Assembly: GCA_004335835.1 (NCBI GenBank)
Contig: RWJK01000609.1
Location: forward strand, 31,109-95,108
Reading direction: 5' to 3'
DNA length: 64,000 nucleotides
From: Scenedesmus sp. ARA3
Lineage: Eukaryota > Chlorophyta > Chlorophyceae > Sphaeropleales > Scenedesmaceae
The position numbers were made by a program, and so were the translations under genes. Positions 45,701 through 57,608 of this stretch are shown one piece after another (positions within the stretch are counted from its first letter, which is position 1; each line of letters opens with the position of its first letter). Below the pieces are notes generated by a model that had not been told where the DNA came from, did not search any database, and was given only the letters and a program-made list of their open reading frames with translations.

Positions 45701-47123
45701 CTGGTGGGCATTGAGGACGAGCTGGTGGGGCAGGCCAAGATCGTGAACGAGGTGGCGGCGCAGGTGTTTGCGGCCACAGGTGGGTGCGGGGGTTTTAGGG
45801 TTGCGGTTTTGTGTTATTGGTGTGCGTGGTGGAGTTGCAGGGACAGTGGCAGTGTGACAGCTGCAGTGTAGGAGGGCGGCCCTACAAGGCAGCTTGGGGC
45901 CAATGTTACACATGTGTTCCGGCACTTCCCAGTGATGTTTGCTGTGGCCGTGATACATGAAAGATTCTTTGTAAGTGTCAAAAGCTCACACATCCTGCTG
46001 CTGCCGCTGCTGCTGCTGCCCTTCATCGCCAGGCTCCAAGGTTGACTACAAGGTGGGCACCATGATTGAGGTGCCTCGCGGTGCGCTGCGCGCCGGCGAC
46101 CTGGCTAAGACCGCCGAGTTCTTCTCCTTCGGCACCAACGACCTCACACAGATGGTGAGTGGCAGGCGGCAGGATTGGAGCTACAGCAGCAGCAGCACAG
46201 CCCTTGCTTATGAACTTATCTGTTCAAGCCGGCAGTTGCAGCAGCAAGCAGCAGATAGCGAGAAATGACGCTGTTTCTCCACAGTCAATGTCCCTGCCAT
46301 CTGTTCCTGGCAAGGTGTCTGAACTCACTCCCTACCCCCCGCCGCTGTTCTCTCGCAGACCTTCGGCATCAGCCGCGACGACGCGCAGGCCAAGTTCCTG
46401 CAGTTCTACACCAAGAACGGCCTGCTGGCCCTCGACCCCTTCGAGACCGTGGACGCGGTTGGTGTGGGCGAGCTGATCAAGCTGGCTGTGGAGCGCGGCC
46501 GCGCCACGCGCCCCGACATCGAGCTGGGCATCTGCGGAGAGCACGGCGGCGACCCCGTGTCCATCAACCTGTTCGAGCAGGTGCGTGTGTTGGTGTTGAG
46601 CGTCTTGCTGGACCTGTTGCCGACCTGTTGTCAATGCGTTATGAAACTGCTGCCTGAACAAGGTGTTGTGGTAATGAAGTTTGAAACACTGGCGACAATC
46701 ACCAGAACACGGAGTACAAGAACAAGGATGGTTAGTGATAGCATCAGCAACACTTGTGCAGCACAAGTACTACAAATTGGAAACAACTCACTGGCTGTCG
46801 AGTACGTTTGCAGTACCCCAAGTATTGCAAAGTGCTGGACTGCCACTGTGCTGTTCCCAGTAAGTGGCACTTCACTGCACAGTTTGTTGATGGACGTGTG
46901 CAGATGACGGTAGCTGATCACAGGTTCATGCTTGCAGCTGGCATTGGCTGCATGTTGGCGTGTCAACAATGCACCCGCGCAGTCTGCATGCTCGCCTGAC
47001 CCTGCTGCCTGCTTGTCTGTCTTGCTGCAGGTCAAGCTGGACTACGTGTCCTGCAGCCCTCTGCGCGTGCCCATTGCCAGGCTGGCAGCCGCACAGGCCT
47101 TCATCAAGGCAAAGAAGGCCTAA
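39800..47123 (+). CDS. PPDK: pyruvate, phosphate dikinase (PPDK)
   Basis: Interconverts pyruvate + ATP + Pi and phosphoenolpyruvate + AMP + PPi. Fifteen phase-consistent exons: 39800-39874, 40090-40195, 40496-40746, 41231-41448, 41998-42216, 42413-42623, 43342-43507, 43739-43962, 44297-44462, 44725-44912, 45167-45364, 45572-45779, 46033-46154, 46359-46580, 47031-47123; 888 residues, the usual length. ATP-grasp part: [59 protein letters not shown]. Swivelling phosphohistidine domain: [15 protein letters not shown], with catalytic His near residue 459 and the regulatory-type Thr two before it. PEP/pyruvate barrel: [44 protein letters not shown] and ICGEHGG, catalytic Cys near 843. Complete and apparently functional. 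It begins [14 protein letters not shown] with no transit peptide, so the product is cytosolic unless an upstream exon was missed. Five of its introns contain exon-edge copies. Confidence 0.96.
40995..41149 (+). repeat. two intronic copies of PPDK exon 4 edge
   Basis: The exon at 41231 begins ATGTTTGGTGATGTGGTGCT. A close copy starts at 41125 behind CACAG (25 identical bases) and an older one at 40995 (CTGTTTGTCGGCGTGATGCT). The block TGACAATCTGCTGCTCTC before the acceptor is also repeated, so intron end and exon start were copied together. Confidence 0.8.
42335..42365 (+). repeat. intronic copy of PPDK exon 5 end
   Basis: Repeats the end of the exon at 42216 (encoding GEDVVAGIR) with its GTGG donor, 147 bases downstream. 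It is essentially unmutated, hence young. Confidence 0.85.
42736..42764 (+). repeat. intronic copy of PPDK exon 6 end
   Basis: Repeats the exon end encoding AIDLEAE (real end 42623). The donor GT has changed to TT, so this copy is disabled. Confidence 0.8.
42885..42963. repeat. foldback (hairpin) element in the longest PPDK intron
   Basis: 42885-42910 pairs with 42938-42963 over 26 bases with about three mismatches (GCTAATCAAG at the left end, CTTGATTGGC at the right). A 27-base loop contains a further TGGGC/GCCCA stem. The stretch is free of CTG repeats, unlike its surroundings. It could be a small foldback transposon or a structured RNA. Confidence 0.6.
43130..43341 (+). repeat. two intronic copies of PPDK exon 7 edge
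   Basis: The true exon starts at 43342 with [21 protein letters not shown] near-perfect ~70-base copy starts at 43222 behind ACAG and an older one at 43130 behind CTGCAG. From 43222 through the true exon the frame stays open (120 bases, 40 codons), so use of that acceptor would be translatable. The 43130 copy is out of frame. Confidence 0.88.
44030..44134 (+). repeat. intronic copy of PPDK exon 8 end
   Basis: A ~105-base tandem duplicate of 43920-44029, including the exon end ([14 protein letters not shown]) and its GTGAGT donor with about 60 bases of intron. Confidence 0.88.
45084..45154 (+). repeat. TGTTTGAC tandem repeats before a PPDK acceptor
   Basis: Six imperfect units of AATGTTTGACTGA type lie directly upstream of the acceptor at 45166, replacing the usual pyrimidine or CTG tract. 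Confidence 0.7.
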
Positions 47124-47166
47124 GCCGGCTGCAGCACGCAGCACATCACATGCAGCAGTGGCAGGT

Positions 47167-47249
47167 GGCTGGCTCGCTGGCTGGCTCGCTAGCTGGCTGG
47201 CTCGCTAGCTGGCTGGCTCGCTAGCTGGCTGGCTCGCTAGCTGGCTGGC
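47167..47249 (+). repeat. 16-base minisatellite in PPDK 3' UTR
   Basis: About five copies of GCTGGCTGGCTCGCTA begin 44 bases after the PPDK stop codon, with partial self-complementarity (CTAGCTGG/CCAGCTAG). Confidence 0.85.
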
Positions 47250-48463
47250 AGCTACTGTGCTTGTGGATGTGACAACCTCACTTGCTTGTGTTCGGCTCTG
47301 CTGAAGTTCCTTGGTGCTATGGTGTGGTCTGGCGCTTGAGTGTGTGAGTGTGTGTGCTGAGCACTGCTCCTCGGAGACTTGCCGATCCTTCTGCCGGTGC
47401 GGTGTGTTGCGGCGGCAGGGGGAGGGAGCTGGTGCATGGGTCTGCTTGCATGTGCACGGAAGCCGTGAACATGGTGGATGCTGTAGTAGGACGGAGGTGT
47501 GTGTGGCTGACGGGGCGATCACAGCTTGGCGTGTGTGCAAGCAACAGCGGAGAGGAGGCCCGGTCTGTCTTGTCTGTGGTCTGTTTGTGAGCTTGTGTTG
47601 CAGCTAGCTGGTAATGCTAGCCTGTGCTATGCGTAGTGTGTGCTACATGAGGGGCGCTGGCGCACCTCTGCAACAAGTACCCTACCGTCAAGTATCAGTA
47701 TAATCACGTGGAAATCGTGAGGAAGATGCGTGAACAAGTTTGCTCTGTGCCTGTTTGTTTTGCCTGCATATGTTTGTCGTATGTGTTTGTGCGTGATCCT
47801 TTCCTGGATCAGCCTGCTCTCAATCAAATCAAAAGGTTTTTTTGCTGCGGTGAACCTCTTTCCCGCCTGCTAGCCCTGTGTCAGAGGCGGGACTGCAAGC
47901 CATTGCCACGCGTGTGTAGCAGTGGCACCCCATCCCTACTCTCGCCATGGTATCTGCCCACTTGCTGGTTGCTACACCTGTACGCTGTAGTGTTTGCCGT
48001 TTATGACATCATCAGTTTGAGCCGCCTTGATGGTTGACTGGCACAATACGAATTGCCTGTACGTTGTCCTTTACTTTCAGGACGTTTTATATTTACAGCC
48101 CAGTCGCATGGGCACGTTGTGTTTCGTCTGGGCCGTGTTGTGCTGCGCCCGTTGTTTTGACAGACGCCACAGTTTTCCCTCAGCAGGTGGCTTTGCGTTT
48201 TTGACCCCACAAATACTGCTGTTTGTGCTACACTGATGTAACATGATGATGGTAGAAGCAGTTCTGAAGTCACCTGGAGAATCCTACAATTTTAGAATAG
48301 CAGGCTGTGCAACACTCCAGTGGAATTGCATAGATAGGACACAGCGCCCGGCGTTCAGAACGTTTCCAGCATGTTGAATGGCAGGGAGCAAGGAAATGGA
48401 GGATACAGTAGCTTGTGAAACACAATGTCAGAACAGGATGTGCTGAAAGTGTGCAGTCCGTTG

Positions 48464-48468
48464 TTACA
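48464..48468 (-). terminator. TGTAA polyadenylation word for the membrane-protein gene
   Basis: On the minus strand TGTAA lies 255 bases past the stop at 48723, a reasonable 3' UTR length. Confidence 0.4.
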
Positions 48469-48722
48469 CTGGAAATGCCACTGAGGACCATCTAAGCTGT
48501 TCAGAAGGCTACTGAACACAGCATGCAGCGCACGGCGGCAGCTGCAACACCTGCTCAGATAAAATGGTCACCCGTGTACAACACTTACCCGCAGCCCGCT
48601 GCTACACGCTGAGATCACCATGTTGAATGACAAATTTTAGACGAAGCCAGGAGCCATGTTTGGAAGCACACAAGTGCCGTACAGCAGCGCTCAACAGCCT
48701 ATACAACCCGCATCCCTCTGCA

Positions 48723-48966
48723 TCAAGCCCGTTTCTTCTGTTGCTTCTTCTCTGCTTTTGAAGGCGTCTTGCCAGCTTGGCTTGAGCTGCCAGCTGCTGC
48801 TGCTCCGCTGGCCGCCGACACCCCAGCCTGCTGCCGCACCGCTGCTAGCTTGCCTGTACTGCTGCCGCCACGCATCTCCCCCAGGTTGAAGCCAGCGTAC
48901 ACGCACAGGAAGGCAGTCAGCACAATCGGCGGCAGCGGGATGTGGTCGCCCTGCAGCCCAGGCAGC

Positions 48967-49003
<37 letters not shown>

Positions 49004-49372
49004 GACAAGGGGCTGTGAGGTTCTGGAGATGCGGGAGGCACAGAGCAACATGCGTGACAGCGATATGCAAGGAAAAATACAGACCCAGCGAGTGCGCTAC
49101 AAGTAGGCGGCATGCCGTTGCGGCAAGCAAGTGGATGATGCTGCTGCTGGCATTTCAGCCCGCAGCTGCTGCTCTGCCTGCATTGAGCCGGCTACGTATA
49201 CCCCCTGCTGCCACTGCATTTGCCTGCACCCACACAGTCCTGCCTATACCCCCCATGCACACAATTACTGCTTTGATGTGCTATCCAGCGTGTGGGCAGC
49301 TGCTGCCAAACCTACTGCAGCAAGGCTACCCCGGCTCTCCATGCAACAGCAGGCGCCACCACCACTCTTGCC

Positions 49373-49414
<42 letters not shown>

Positions 49415-49906
49415 CACCTGGATCATTCCATAGCCCAGCAGCAGGAAGCCCAGCACGGCAGACTTCACCGAGTAGTACAGGCTGAACAGCGCTGACACCA
49501 CAATCAGCGCGCAGCCGTACAGGATGAGCGTCTGCTGGCGCACGCTGTTGCTCTGCAGCAGCTCCACCAGCAGCGGCAGGTTGTTGGCCTTCATGATGTA
49601 CTGCAGGTCAAACAGCCGGGCTGTCTGCTCTGTGCAGGGCCCTTTGCCGCCTGACAAGTACTGGCACCTAACAAAAGGCGATAATCCCTCACGCATCCAG
49701 CCCCCTGGCACCAGGGCGTACTGCAGCATGGGTGCATGGTCTGGGAACGTTTTGGCTAGGTTTGCTGCAGTGACTTGCAGGGGCGAGAGCACGAACATGC
49801 CATTAGACGACAGGTTGCTTTCTACGACGAAGAAGGGAACCTGCACGAGAGTGAACAAGAAGAAAGCATAGCCTGCTAGGCGTTCGGTTGGTGCTGCCCG
49901 TATCAT
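48723..49906 (-). CDS. four-helix membrane protein with dilysine ER signal
   Basis: Two minus-strand exons, 49906-49418 and 48950-48723, phase 0, 238 residues. Predicted membrane segments: ~10-29 (LAGYAFFLFTLVQVPFFVV), ~126-146 (LILYGCALIVVSALFSLYY), ~147-163 (AVLGFLLLGYG) and ~168-186 (PPIVLTAFLCVYAGFN). A ~95-residue loop between helices 1 and 2 has an N-L-S sequon and two cysteines and is probably lumenal. The Lys/Ala/Ser-rich tail ends KKRA, matching the KKxx retrieval signal for the endoplasmic reticulum. I do not recognise the family; role unknown. The frame is open 54 codons further upstream to an ATG at 50068, but that extension is polar, Gln-rich and unlike the rest, so the ATG at 49906 is preferred. 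The intron ends in a CTG tract. Confidence 0.75.
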
Positions 49907-52900
49907 TGTGTTGTGAGGGTCTGAAGCGTGTGGAAAGGTGGTGAAAAGCACATGATCTGGCGTCTGCTGCTGCCTCGACAGAGTTTGATGGTCGCCACGT
50001 GACCGAGGGTTTGTCACGTGGTGCTGCTGCTGACATGACACCTGTGGGACTTCTGGCGTTCTGCTCATTGTTGCGTGCTGCTACATCATTTTTTGAGCCT
50101 ATTGTTTGACGGAACGAGCACCTGAAACAGCCTCGTGTCGGCACTGGTTGCTGATGGCGAATGATGTTGTAGGCATGGCTGGCTGCCCTGCTCACCTGAC
50201 ACTCAGCGTCTGCCCTGTGTGAGCAAAACTCGCTCATTTGACAGAGAGCCTGACCAGCAAGACGTATCCAATGCATACCATCCTGCCTAATGACTCATTG
50301 TGAAATCATCACCTGCCTGCAGTAATGTCATCCGCAGTGTTACATGGCGGAGGTGCTGGGAGCACCGTCCCAGCATCCACTGCAAACAGCACGCACAACT
50401 CTGTGTTGGCGCACAACAGTAGTGCGTTGCGTAGCCAGAGCCAGCACCACATACCAACAGCGTGGCGTGGCGGGCTGCCGCCACGGCAGCCGGTATATCA
50501 CCACCAGCGCAAGATGAACTCAGCTGTGCAGATCGCATCAAGCATCCTTGCAGCAGCTCATGCGCAAGCAAGTTTTCCATGTCGCCATTTTCCTCGGCAC
50601 TGCAAGCCAGTGTACCACACAGTGCAGCTGCGTGCTCATGTGCCGGCTGCAAACAAAGGCTGCAGCAACCAGCAGTGGCAGGCAAGCCGGCATGCTCAGA
50701 CAAATGCATGTACTATGGTAATTTGCCATCATGGCCGCGACTGCCCGGAGCATTAATCTCGGCATGAGGCACAAATGATCACACAGTGACACCCTCTGTG
50801 GGGCATTACGCAGCAATGCTGCGGCATGCGTTATTGCGCCCGAACATGGCACGAAAGCAGCCAAGAACTGTGTAGCGCCAACGAATGCGCCGAGCAAACA
50901 AGCAATATTAGCATGCCGTTGCTCTGATGCGACACGGATGCATGGCAACAGCTTTGCTGTAGAGCAAAGCACAATGCAGTCAAATTGCCCGTGCCGTTCA
51001 GCCCCTTTCAGTCAACGGCCTGGGGCAAGAGCAAACAAGCAAGCAACATTTTATGCAAGCCATTCCGCCCATTGCTGCATCGCTTTCATCAGCAGCAAGT
51101 AAAGCGCATGCGTTTGTACGAGGCACATGTTGTCTGGGCCGCAACTTGGCGGCCCGTGCCGGAAGCAGACATTATCACACACAACAACATCATGTATGCC
51201 AGATGAACATGTATGCCACATGTATGCCACATGAACATGTCGCTGGCCTCCCAGAGGACAGCATGCACCTTTCCACTGCGCTCCCGTTACGGTTGGGGGC
51301 CCCTGGTCAGCATGCTGACCAAGCAGCATCCGCAGTGCAAACAAGCAGCAGACAGATCCAGTCTATATTTGAGCTCAAGCTAAGTTGGATGAAGTCGCAA
51401 GCCTTCTTCGCCTGCGAGTGGCAATCGTGTAGCAGCCAGCCACAGCAGCACTTCAGCCGCTGCGGCGGCCCTCCCACACAGCTTCACTCCACACGCATCA
51501 CACCATCCAGCAAACGCAGCAAGTGTGTAAGCAGTTGGTGTTGCCAGGGCGAGGCATCTTTAGCATGCTGCCGCAGTAGGGCGCAAGCTCGCCGCAGCAC
51601 GTTCAGCAATGCATATAGACCATGTGTTTAACCTGTTATGTGGATGGTGCCAGGACCCACATGTAACTATCCCCTGTCATATTTGAACCCTCCACGCGGG
51701 CTCAAAGCAGTTCATTCATGCCCAGCACTGACAACAGTTCCAAGTAGAGCACGAGGCCCCTGACCCCACGCCGCTGCGCGGGCATTTGAGCCAGCAGCAG
51801 CAGCGTCGAGCTGGGACATGCAACAATGAGCCCAACACAATGAGGGCCAGGAGCTGCCTCTCCTGTAACAGGAGGGATGAGCAGACGCCTGCCGGAGGTG
51901 CATGTGAGACAGTGCAATGGGATGGTGTAAAGTGTAACAGAAAGCACCGTACACCGCGTGCCACAAGTATGACTGTCGCATTGTGGACCCGCCAGCAAAT
52001 GTGTATACGTCAAGTATGAGCCAAGTATGGCGGAGCCGCTAAGTGGAGCGGCAGCTCTAACGCAAAAGCAAGTGTTTGACTCCACAGTGGTTTGAACGTC
52101 CGCCACGATAGATGCCTCAGTGCCATTCTGCCAACTCACAGCAGCTGCTGAGAGATCTGCCAGTACCCCCCTGGGTCACTCAACCCTGCTGCAACACACG
52201 CCTCAAAATGCTGCAGCACCTGCCGGTCACGAGCAGCACATGTGCCAGCTGTGCTGCCAACTATGCGAGGCGTGGCATGTCTTGCCCTGCCATCTTTACT
52301 GCCAATAACAGCAGCACAGGCACCTCCAGTGCAGGGCAAGCCTCCAGGTTTGACGAGGCAGGCGCTCCCAATGCTGGCCAATCGGTTGGAAAGACTAGAA
52401 TTCCGGTGTACTGCTGAGCAGCAATCTGCCGGTCGGCAGCCACCACAGCACGCCACCCGTGTTGTAACAAACGCCTGCGGACCCACAGCAAGAGTTCTTG
52501 CCGTGCCCCAGGCAGGGCAGGGTGCTATGATCAGATCACACAGCACATCTCAGTCGACGATGACCCGAGCACACGCATGCCAACATACAGGCAGGTGCTA
52601 ACAAGACGCAGTACGTCCAATGTAAAGAGGATGCCAGTGCTGCAAAGCGCCCAGCAAGTGCAGCAGCCAGGCAGAACTGCTAACTCTCAAAGTCCTGCAA
52701 CCCACACAGAGGTGCCATGTGCTCAGCCCACATGCAAGTAGCACCGAGTGACGCGCAACCAGCGTCCGTGACAGGCTCTCGGCACATGACACCCACGTAA
52801 CAAGAAGCAACAGATCCTCAAGGCTCCAATGTCAGCCGCTGGCACACCGGCAGTGCCAGATGCTGCCATGCACGGCTGACTCACTCCTACATGTACAGCT

Positions 52901-55725
52901 GCTGAGGTGGCGCAAGCAGCTCGCCACAAGCCATGGCTGTGCAGGCTGCCCTGGCCAAGTGTACCCGGGGAAGCAGCCTCTGAAGCCTCGACTGCAACCA
53001 CACACACCCCAATCATGCAAACGCTTTCCATACACAACCAAGGAACTGCCCTCAAAGAAAAGCACACTGCAAGCAACTGTGCTTGCACCTTTGCCATCTG
53101 TGGCTCCCACAACTCCAGCTGCCTTTGGCATTGAACCGTACGACGACACAAAAGGACAGGACACCTGCACATGTCTGCAGACCATAACAAGCAACGCAAA
53201 GCCTCACGCCATCCGCCATCTCATGCACCTTTCCACAACGAGCTCTTCCGCTCAACTCATAGACATGAAGTTCATGTGGGGTGCATCCTCTCGCTCCAAC
53301 TGCCTCCCTCATCAAACCAGCTGCATGGCAGGTGGCGCGCGCTGTTTAGACACATGTAACCACAGCGCATCCGCCGCCACCTGCATCCCTCCGACATCTG
53401 CAGTACAGCTGAGCCGAACAGCAGCTCATCATCATCATCAACTACATTAGCTGCAAGTCAATCAAGCAAAACAAGGCGCCAACTGCATGAAACAGGCTGC
53501 TGACAGGCAAGATTGAGGTGCCAGCGGAAGCTGTCCAAACACCAAGCACAGCAACGCTGGAGAGCAACATAAATAACACACAGCAGCCAAGAAGCTGTCT
53601 TCGGCGTGTGATGGTTGTGAGCCGCCACCATCACACATGCACAGCACACATCAGCCGTAGATCATTCCTCAACACTTCCACATACATGACGTAGTTGTAG
53701 CATGTTTGGTGCCTGTTAGTAAAGCATGCCACCAGGACTGGCAAAAAGATCAGAAAGACATTGCAACTTCAAAGCAGGGTGGGTAAAGGCGAAGCCGACA
53801 GCTAACCCTCATGAGGACAGCAGCAGCTAACACCTCCTGAGGCCAACACAGCTCAAGCACACCGTTCTGCTCATCTGAGCAGGGTGCTATTCAGTTTGGC
53901 ACCACTGCACAATGTCCATCATGCGGATGGCATGCACCTGCTCCGCCAGTGCTATCTGTGCACCAGACGCACCTTCACTGGAGCAGGGGGCAACCGCGCA
54001 ACACAAAGTGTAGTAAAGCTGGCTGCATTGCGTCGTTCTTTGCCAATGCAGCAGCAACACTGCTGAGAGTCACTGTGTATCAACAAGCCTGCAAGTTGGT
54101 ACGGGTGCAACTCGTTCACATGCAGCATTGCGACGCCCATGCAATCTCAGCAATCTATTTAAAAAGTGAAACAGGCTGCACACGTCCGGCCAGTCTTTGG
54201 GGTGCCTCCACCTGCTGTGTGCCAACGCTCAAAGCAACAATGCACTGCAGGTGCAGCAGTAGAGCGCAAGGCTCCCCACACGCAGCCTCACAGCAGCGCC
54301 TCTTTCACAACCTAAACCGCCAAAACACGTTGATTTTGGGACCAGTCTGTAGCACTGCTACTGTGGCTGAGCTGCAGGATGGATGGAATGGGGCCTCCTA
54401 GGAATGCTGTCAGATGAAGCAGCCTGGCATGCTTTCCTGCAAGCGCATGCCACATTCTAGCAGCATTTCCTGCAAAACAATGACACAAGCCTGCATCGCT
54501 TCAACCACGCTGCACCCTGGCAAACCATGGCAGGGCTGTACAGCCCGGCCAGGTACATATATATGTTTAAGTACAGCCTGAAAAAGAAGCGCGCCAATGC
54601 ACAAGGGGGTGCACAAGACAGCGGCTGCAGGCACCGGGCATCGCCCAAGGAAGACCTCAACGGATTGCTGCTGAAAGAAGACCATTGGCAGTCGTGCCAT
54701 GTGGGGTCGCTGCATGCCCGCCTAGTCTCCATGATTCCACATTTCAAATCAATGCCACAGCTGTCACTGCGCCAGCGCAAACCCTCTGCTGCCGACCAGC
54801 GCCAGCAACAACACGCACTCCCAGCTCAGCCTGTAGCGCTGGCAGTGGTGTGTGGCAGCCTCAGATGCATCAAGCTTGCTGCTCTGCGGGGCTTTCCGCA
54901 GCCGCACACATCACCATCAGGACACCAGTCTCAAGGTGTGTCGCAAATGGAACACAACCGTCTCCAACAAGTGCTGATGCAAGGGACATGCCCTGCTATG
55001 TCAGCTGCAGCGGGCAGACACGCCATGCAAGCGCCACACTGTAGAGACGCCTATGCAAGGCAGTAGCTGCGCGGCGCACGCAATTCACCAGGGTGAGTAT
55101 ACACCATAAATGCATAACCACAGTGCGTGATCCTCATCGCATGACGCATGGTGCTGCTGGGGCAGCCGGTGAACGGTGAAGGGGCGGGGGCAGGCAGGCA
55201 GCTGCTGCAGTCACTGCCATACGTGCAACAATCCTGCATCGCTGCTCTAAATAGATGACCAAGGCTGCAAAGAGGAGGCCTGCGTGGCTCGTCATGCAGC
55301 CACAGCAAACCAACTGTGCACGATCCAGGTACTCAGCAGTTATTCTGCAGCACTGGCGAGAGCCATGCAGGACACATAACATGCATACAATGAGCAACCA
55401 TGAACTATAACACGCCATGTCCGTAACATGCACGCGCACAACACACACACACACAGCAGGCAGGTCTAGCAGTTGCTGGCAGCGCGCCAGCCGTCACTGC
55501 TGGCGCACAAACAGGGGGCCGGAGGAACCAGCACAACGTACACAGGAGCAACATACGGTATAGTTCAATAAGGGGCATGCGGGCTCCTCACCACACCTGA
55601 CAACAACACAAGATCCTTACAACACAGCACCAAACACAAGAGTCACTTTGGTACACGAGAATGCTGCTGCTTTGCTGCAGGACACTGCGTGTCCCACAAC
55701 AGAATTGGCAGTTGCTGGCGCAGAT

Positions 55726-55778
<53 letters not shown>

Positions 55779-56146
55779 ACATGCTCATGTCGCTTCTCAG
55801 GAAACTCCTGGGGCATGCATTGTGCAGAAGGCCCCAGATCCTGCTGGCATGGCTCGACGCATGCCCTGCTAAACCAACTCAACGCACCAACTGGCATATT
55901 TACACGTATACGTGCACACAACAACAACGAGTACACACCTCCATGTTAGTTACGCCTAGAATTTCACATGCATACCAAAAACAATCCGCCCAGTTCCCAG
56001 CGTGGCCATCAAACTTCAGCGTGCTGGTCGCTCAGTCCAGTCATACACCCTGTGCGCCAGGGGCCGAGCCAAAGTGCACCACTGCACCCTCCCGCTGCGC
56101 TGCTACTAGCAGCTGCAGCTGCCCATCTTCTTCCTTCTTTTCTGGC
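49907..56146. other. about 6 kb without a recognisable gene
   Basis: Many short overlapping frames, none with domain similarity, codon bias or consistent splice structure. From about 50.3 kb to 56.1 kb the plus strand is C/A-rich, the composition seen downstream of minus-strand genes here, so minus-strand transcription (long 3' UTR or non-coding RNA) is possible. A (CAG)16 tract occupies 55727-55775, and TGTAA on the minus strand (55617-55621) could end the SBP transcript. Confidence 0.4.
55727..55775 (+). repeat. (CAG)16 microsatellite
   Basis: Uninterrupted CAG on plus, CTG on minus, in the likely 3' flank of the SBP gene. No supported reading frame uses it. Confidence 0.85.
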
Positions 56147-57608
56147 TCAATAGTAGCACACGCCGTGCATGGCGTCCTCGCTGGCCGCCCATGACAGCTC
56201 TGCTGCAGCCAGCTCCCGCGTCTGCGCCTGCAGCTCCTGCAGTGCTTCCATGGTGTGCTGCAGCATCTCAAACTGCACCCGCAGCCGCTGCAGCCTGGCA
56301 CCAGCCTGCGCGCTGCCCGGCAGCGCCGCCGCTGCTGCTGCTGCTGCTGGCGGCGGCGCAAAGCACTGCACACCATTGGGCAGCCCAAATTCATATGCAG
56401 CCGGCGCAGGTGCTGCTGCTGGCGCCATGCCAGGCAGCATCACATGCACGGGTACCTCCTGCTGTGGGCAGAGCAGGTGCTGCTGAGCTGGCGCAGGTGC
56501 TGGCACTTGAGTGAAGGCAGCGGGTGCTGCCAGCATGCCTGCAGCCAGCAGCTCCTGCTCAATCATTGCCTCTAGCTGCTCACTGCTGGGCTCTGCTGCA
56601 TAGCCCTCAAGCAGGCTTGAGGTGTAGCCGCACAGCTGGGGTGATGCTGCAAAGCTGGCTGCTGCGCTGCAGTTGCTGCTGCTGCTGCGCATGAGGGGGC
56701 TGCCGGCCAGGGCCTTGCTGATCTCCGTCTGCACCAGGCTGCTCAGGAAGCTGTCTGTGTCGCTGCTGCTGCCTGCTGCTGCTGCTGCCGCGGCTGCTGC
56801 AGACCTGGGTGATCCTGGCAGCGCAGAGCAGGTGGGAAAGTGCTCGTAGTCGCTGTCGCTGCAGCCCACGCTGCACCAGGCGTCAGCCAGCGCTGCTGCT
56901 GCATCGTCAGCGCTCACAGCGCGGCTCAGCTCCTGCAGCTGTGCATCGCTGGGCGCCGCCACAACCTCAAGATCAGCTTCTGCTGCCGCAGGCATATCAG
57001 GCATATCAAGCATATCAGGCGCGCTCGCATTGACAGCTGGTGTGCTGTCGGCGCGCCTGCTGCTGTGCCTCCGCTGGCGCCGCTGCTGCACGCACGCCAG
57101 CTCCTGGTCTCCTGAGGCCGCCTCTGAGAGTGTGCGGCGCTTGAGCAGGCTGGGGCGGCAGCTCCTGCGGGCCCCTGCAAACCTGGCCAGGTCTTCCAGC
57201 TTGCCGCACTGCTGGCAGAAGCGGAACAGCTGCTGCCCGCAGCCCTCCACCTGCACTGCGTCGGCCTGTGTTGCGGGGTGTGAGGGAGGCGGAGAGAATG
57301 TGATGGTGGAGGGCGGGACAGGAGGCGCTGTGTGAGTGTTTGTGAGAAGGATAGTGTGTAAGCTGGAGATGATTGTGGCAGATGAGGGGTGGTGCAGGTT
57401 GCCACTAGTGTATAACTCGGCACTGCAGCGGGGCACGTGCTCTGCTGGCACGAGTACAGCCGCGTATCGCCGCAGCGTGTTTAGTGTGGCTGCCAGGCCT
57501 GTTTCAGGCAGTGCGGCTGTAGCTCACCTTGAGGTGCTGGGGGCACAGCCGCTTCTTCAGGTTGTAGCGCATGTTGAGCTGCTGCAGGTCAACACAGCAG
57601 CCAACCAC
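56147..57608 (-). CDS. SBP-box transcription factor (5' end missing)
   Basis: Two minus-strand exons are clear, 57608-57528 and 57265-56147, phase 0, 399 residues. They carry an SBP DNA-binding domain, the plant/algal zinc domain that binds GTAC cores. Exon one: GCCVDLQQLNMRYNLKKRLC then PQH, giving C-x16-C-x2-H of zinc site 1; the first cysteine should end an upstream exon not found. Exon two: FRFCQQCGKLEDLARF and RRSC, giving C-x2-C...C of site 2, but the position normally His is Glu. Basic stretches RRSCRPSLLKRR and QQRRQRRHSSRR form a bipartite nuclear signal. The C-terminal ~300 residues are Ala/Ser/Gln-rich with acidic patches (likely activation domain) and end in a Leu/Gln coiled coil. 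Chlorophyte SBP factors include the copper regulator CRR1, but nothing here shows which response this one controls. Confidence 0.82.

Larger units (their letters stand above)
47124..48722. other. convergent 3' region of PPDK and the membrane-protein gene
   Basis: T/G-rich on plus until about 48.25 kb. TGTAA at 48237-48241 (plus) and the complement of 48464-48468 (minus) are plausible paired poly(A) words, leaving about 220 bases between transcripts. No ORF with coding character. Part of 48625-48655 belongs to the dispersed repeat seen at 8.6 kb. Confidence 0.45.

Noticed and set aside
49266..50068. ATG at 50068 as the start of the membrane protein
   Set aside because: The added 54 residues are polar and Gln/His-rich with no family-like features; the ATG at 49906 places the first helix near the N-terminus. 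It is not fully excluded.
50325..50767. Overlapping 100-143-codon plus-strand frames as a gene
   Set aside because: Composition is that of non-coding C/A-rich DNA; no codon bias, domain or splice pattern.
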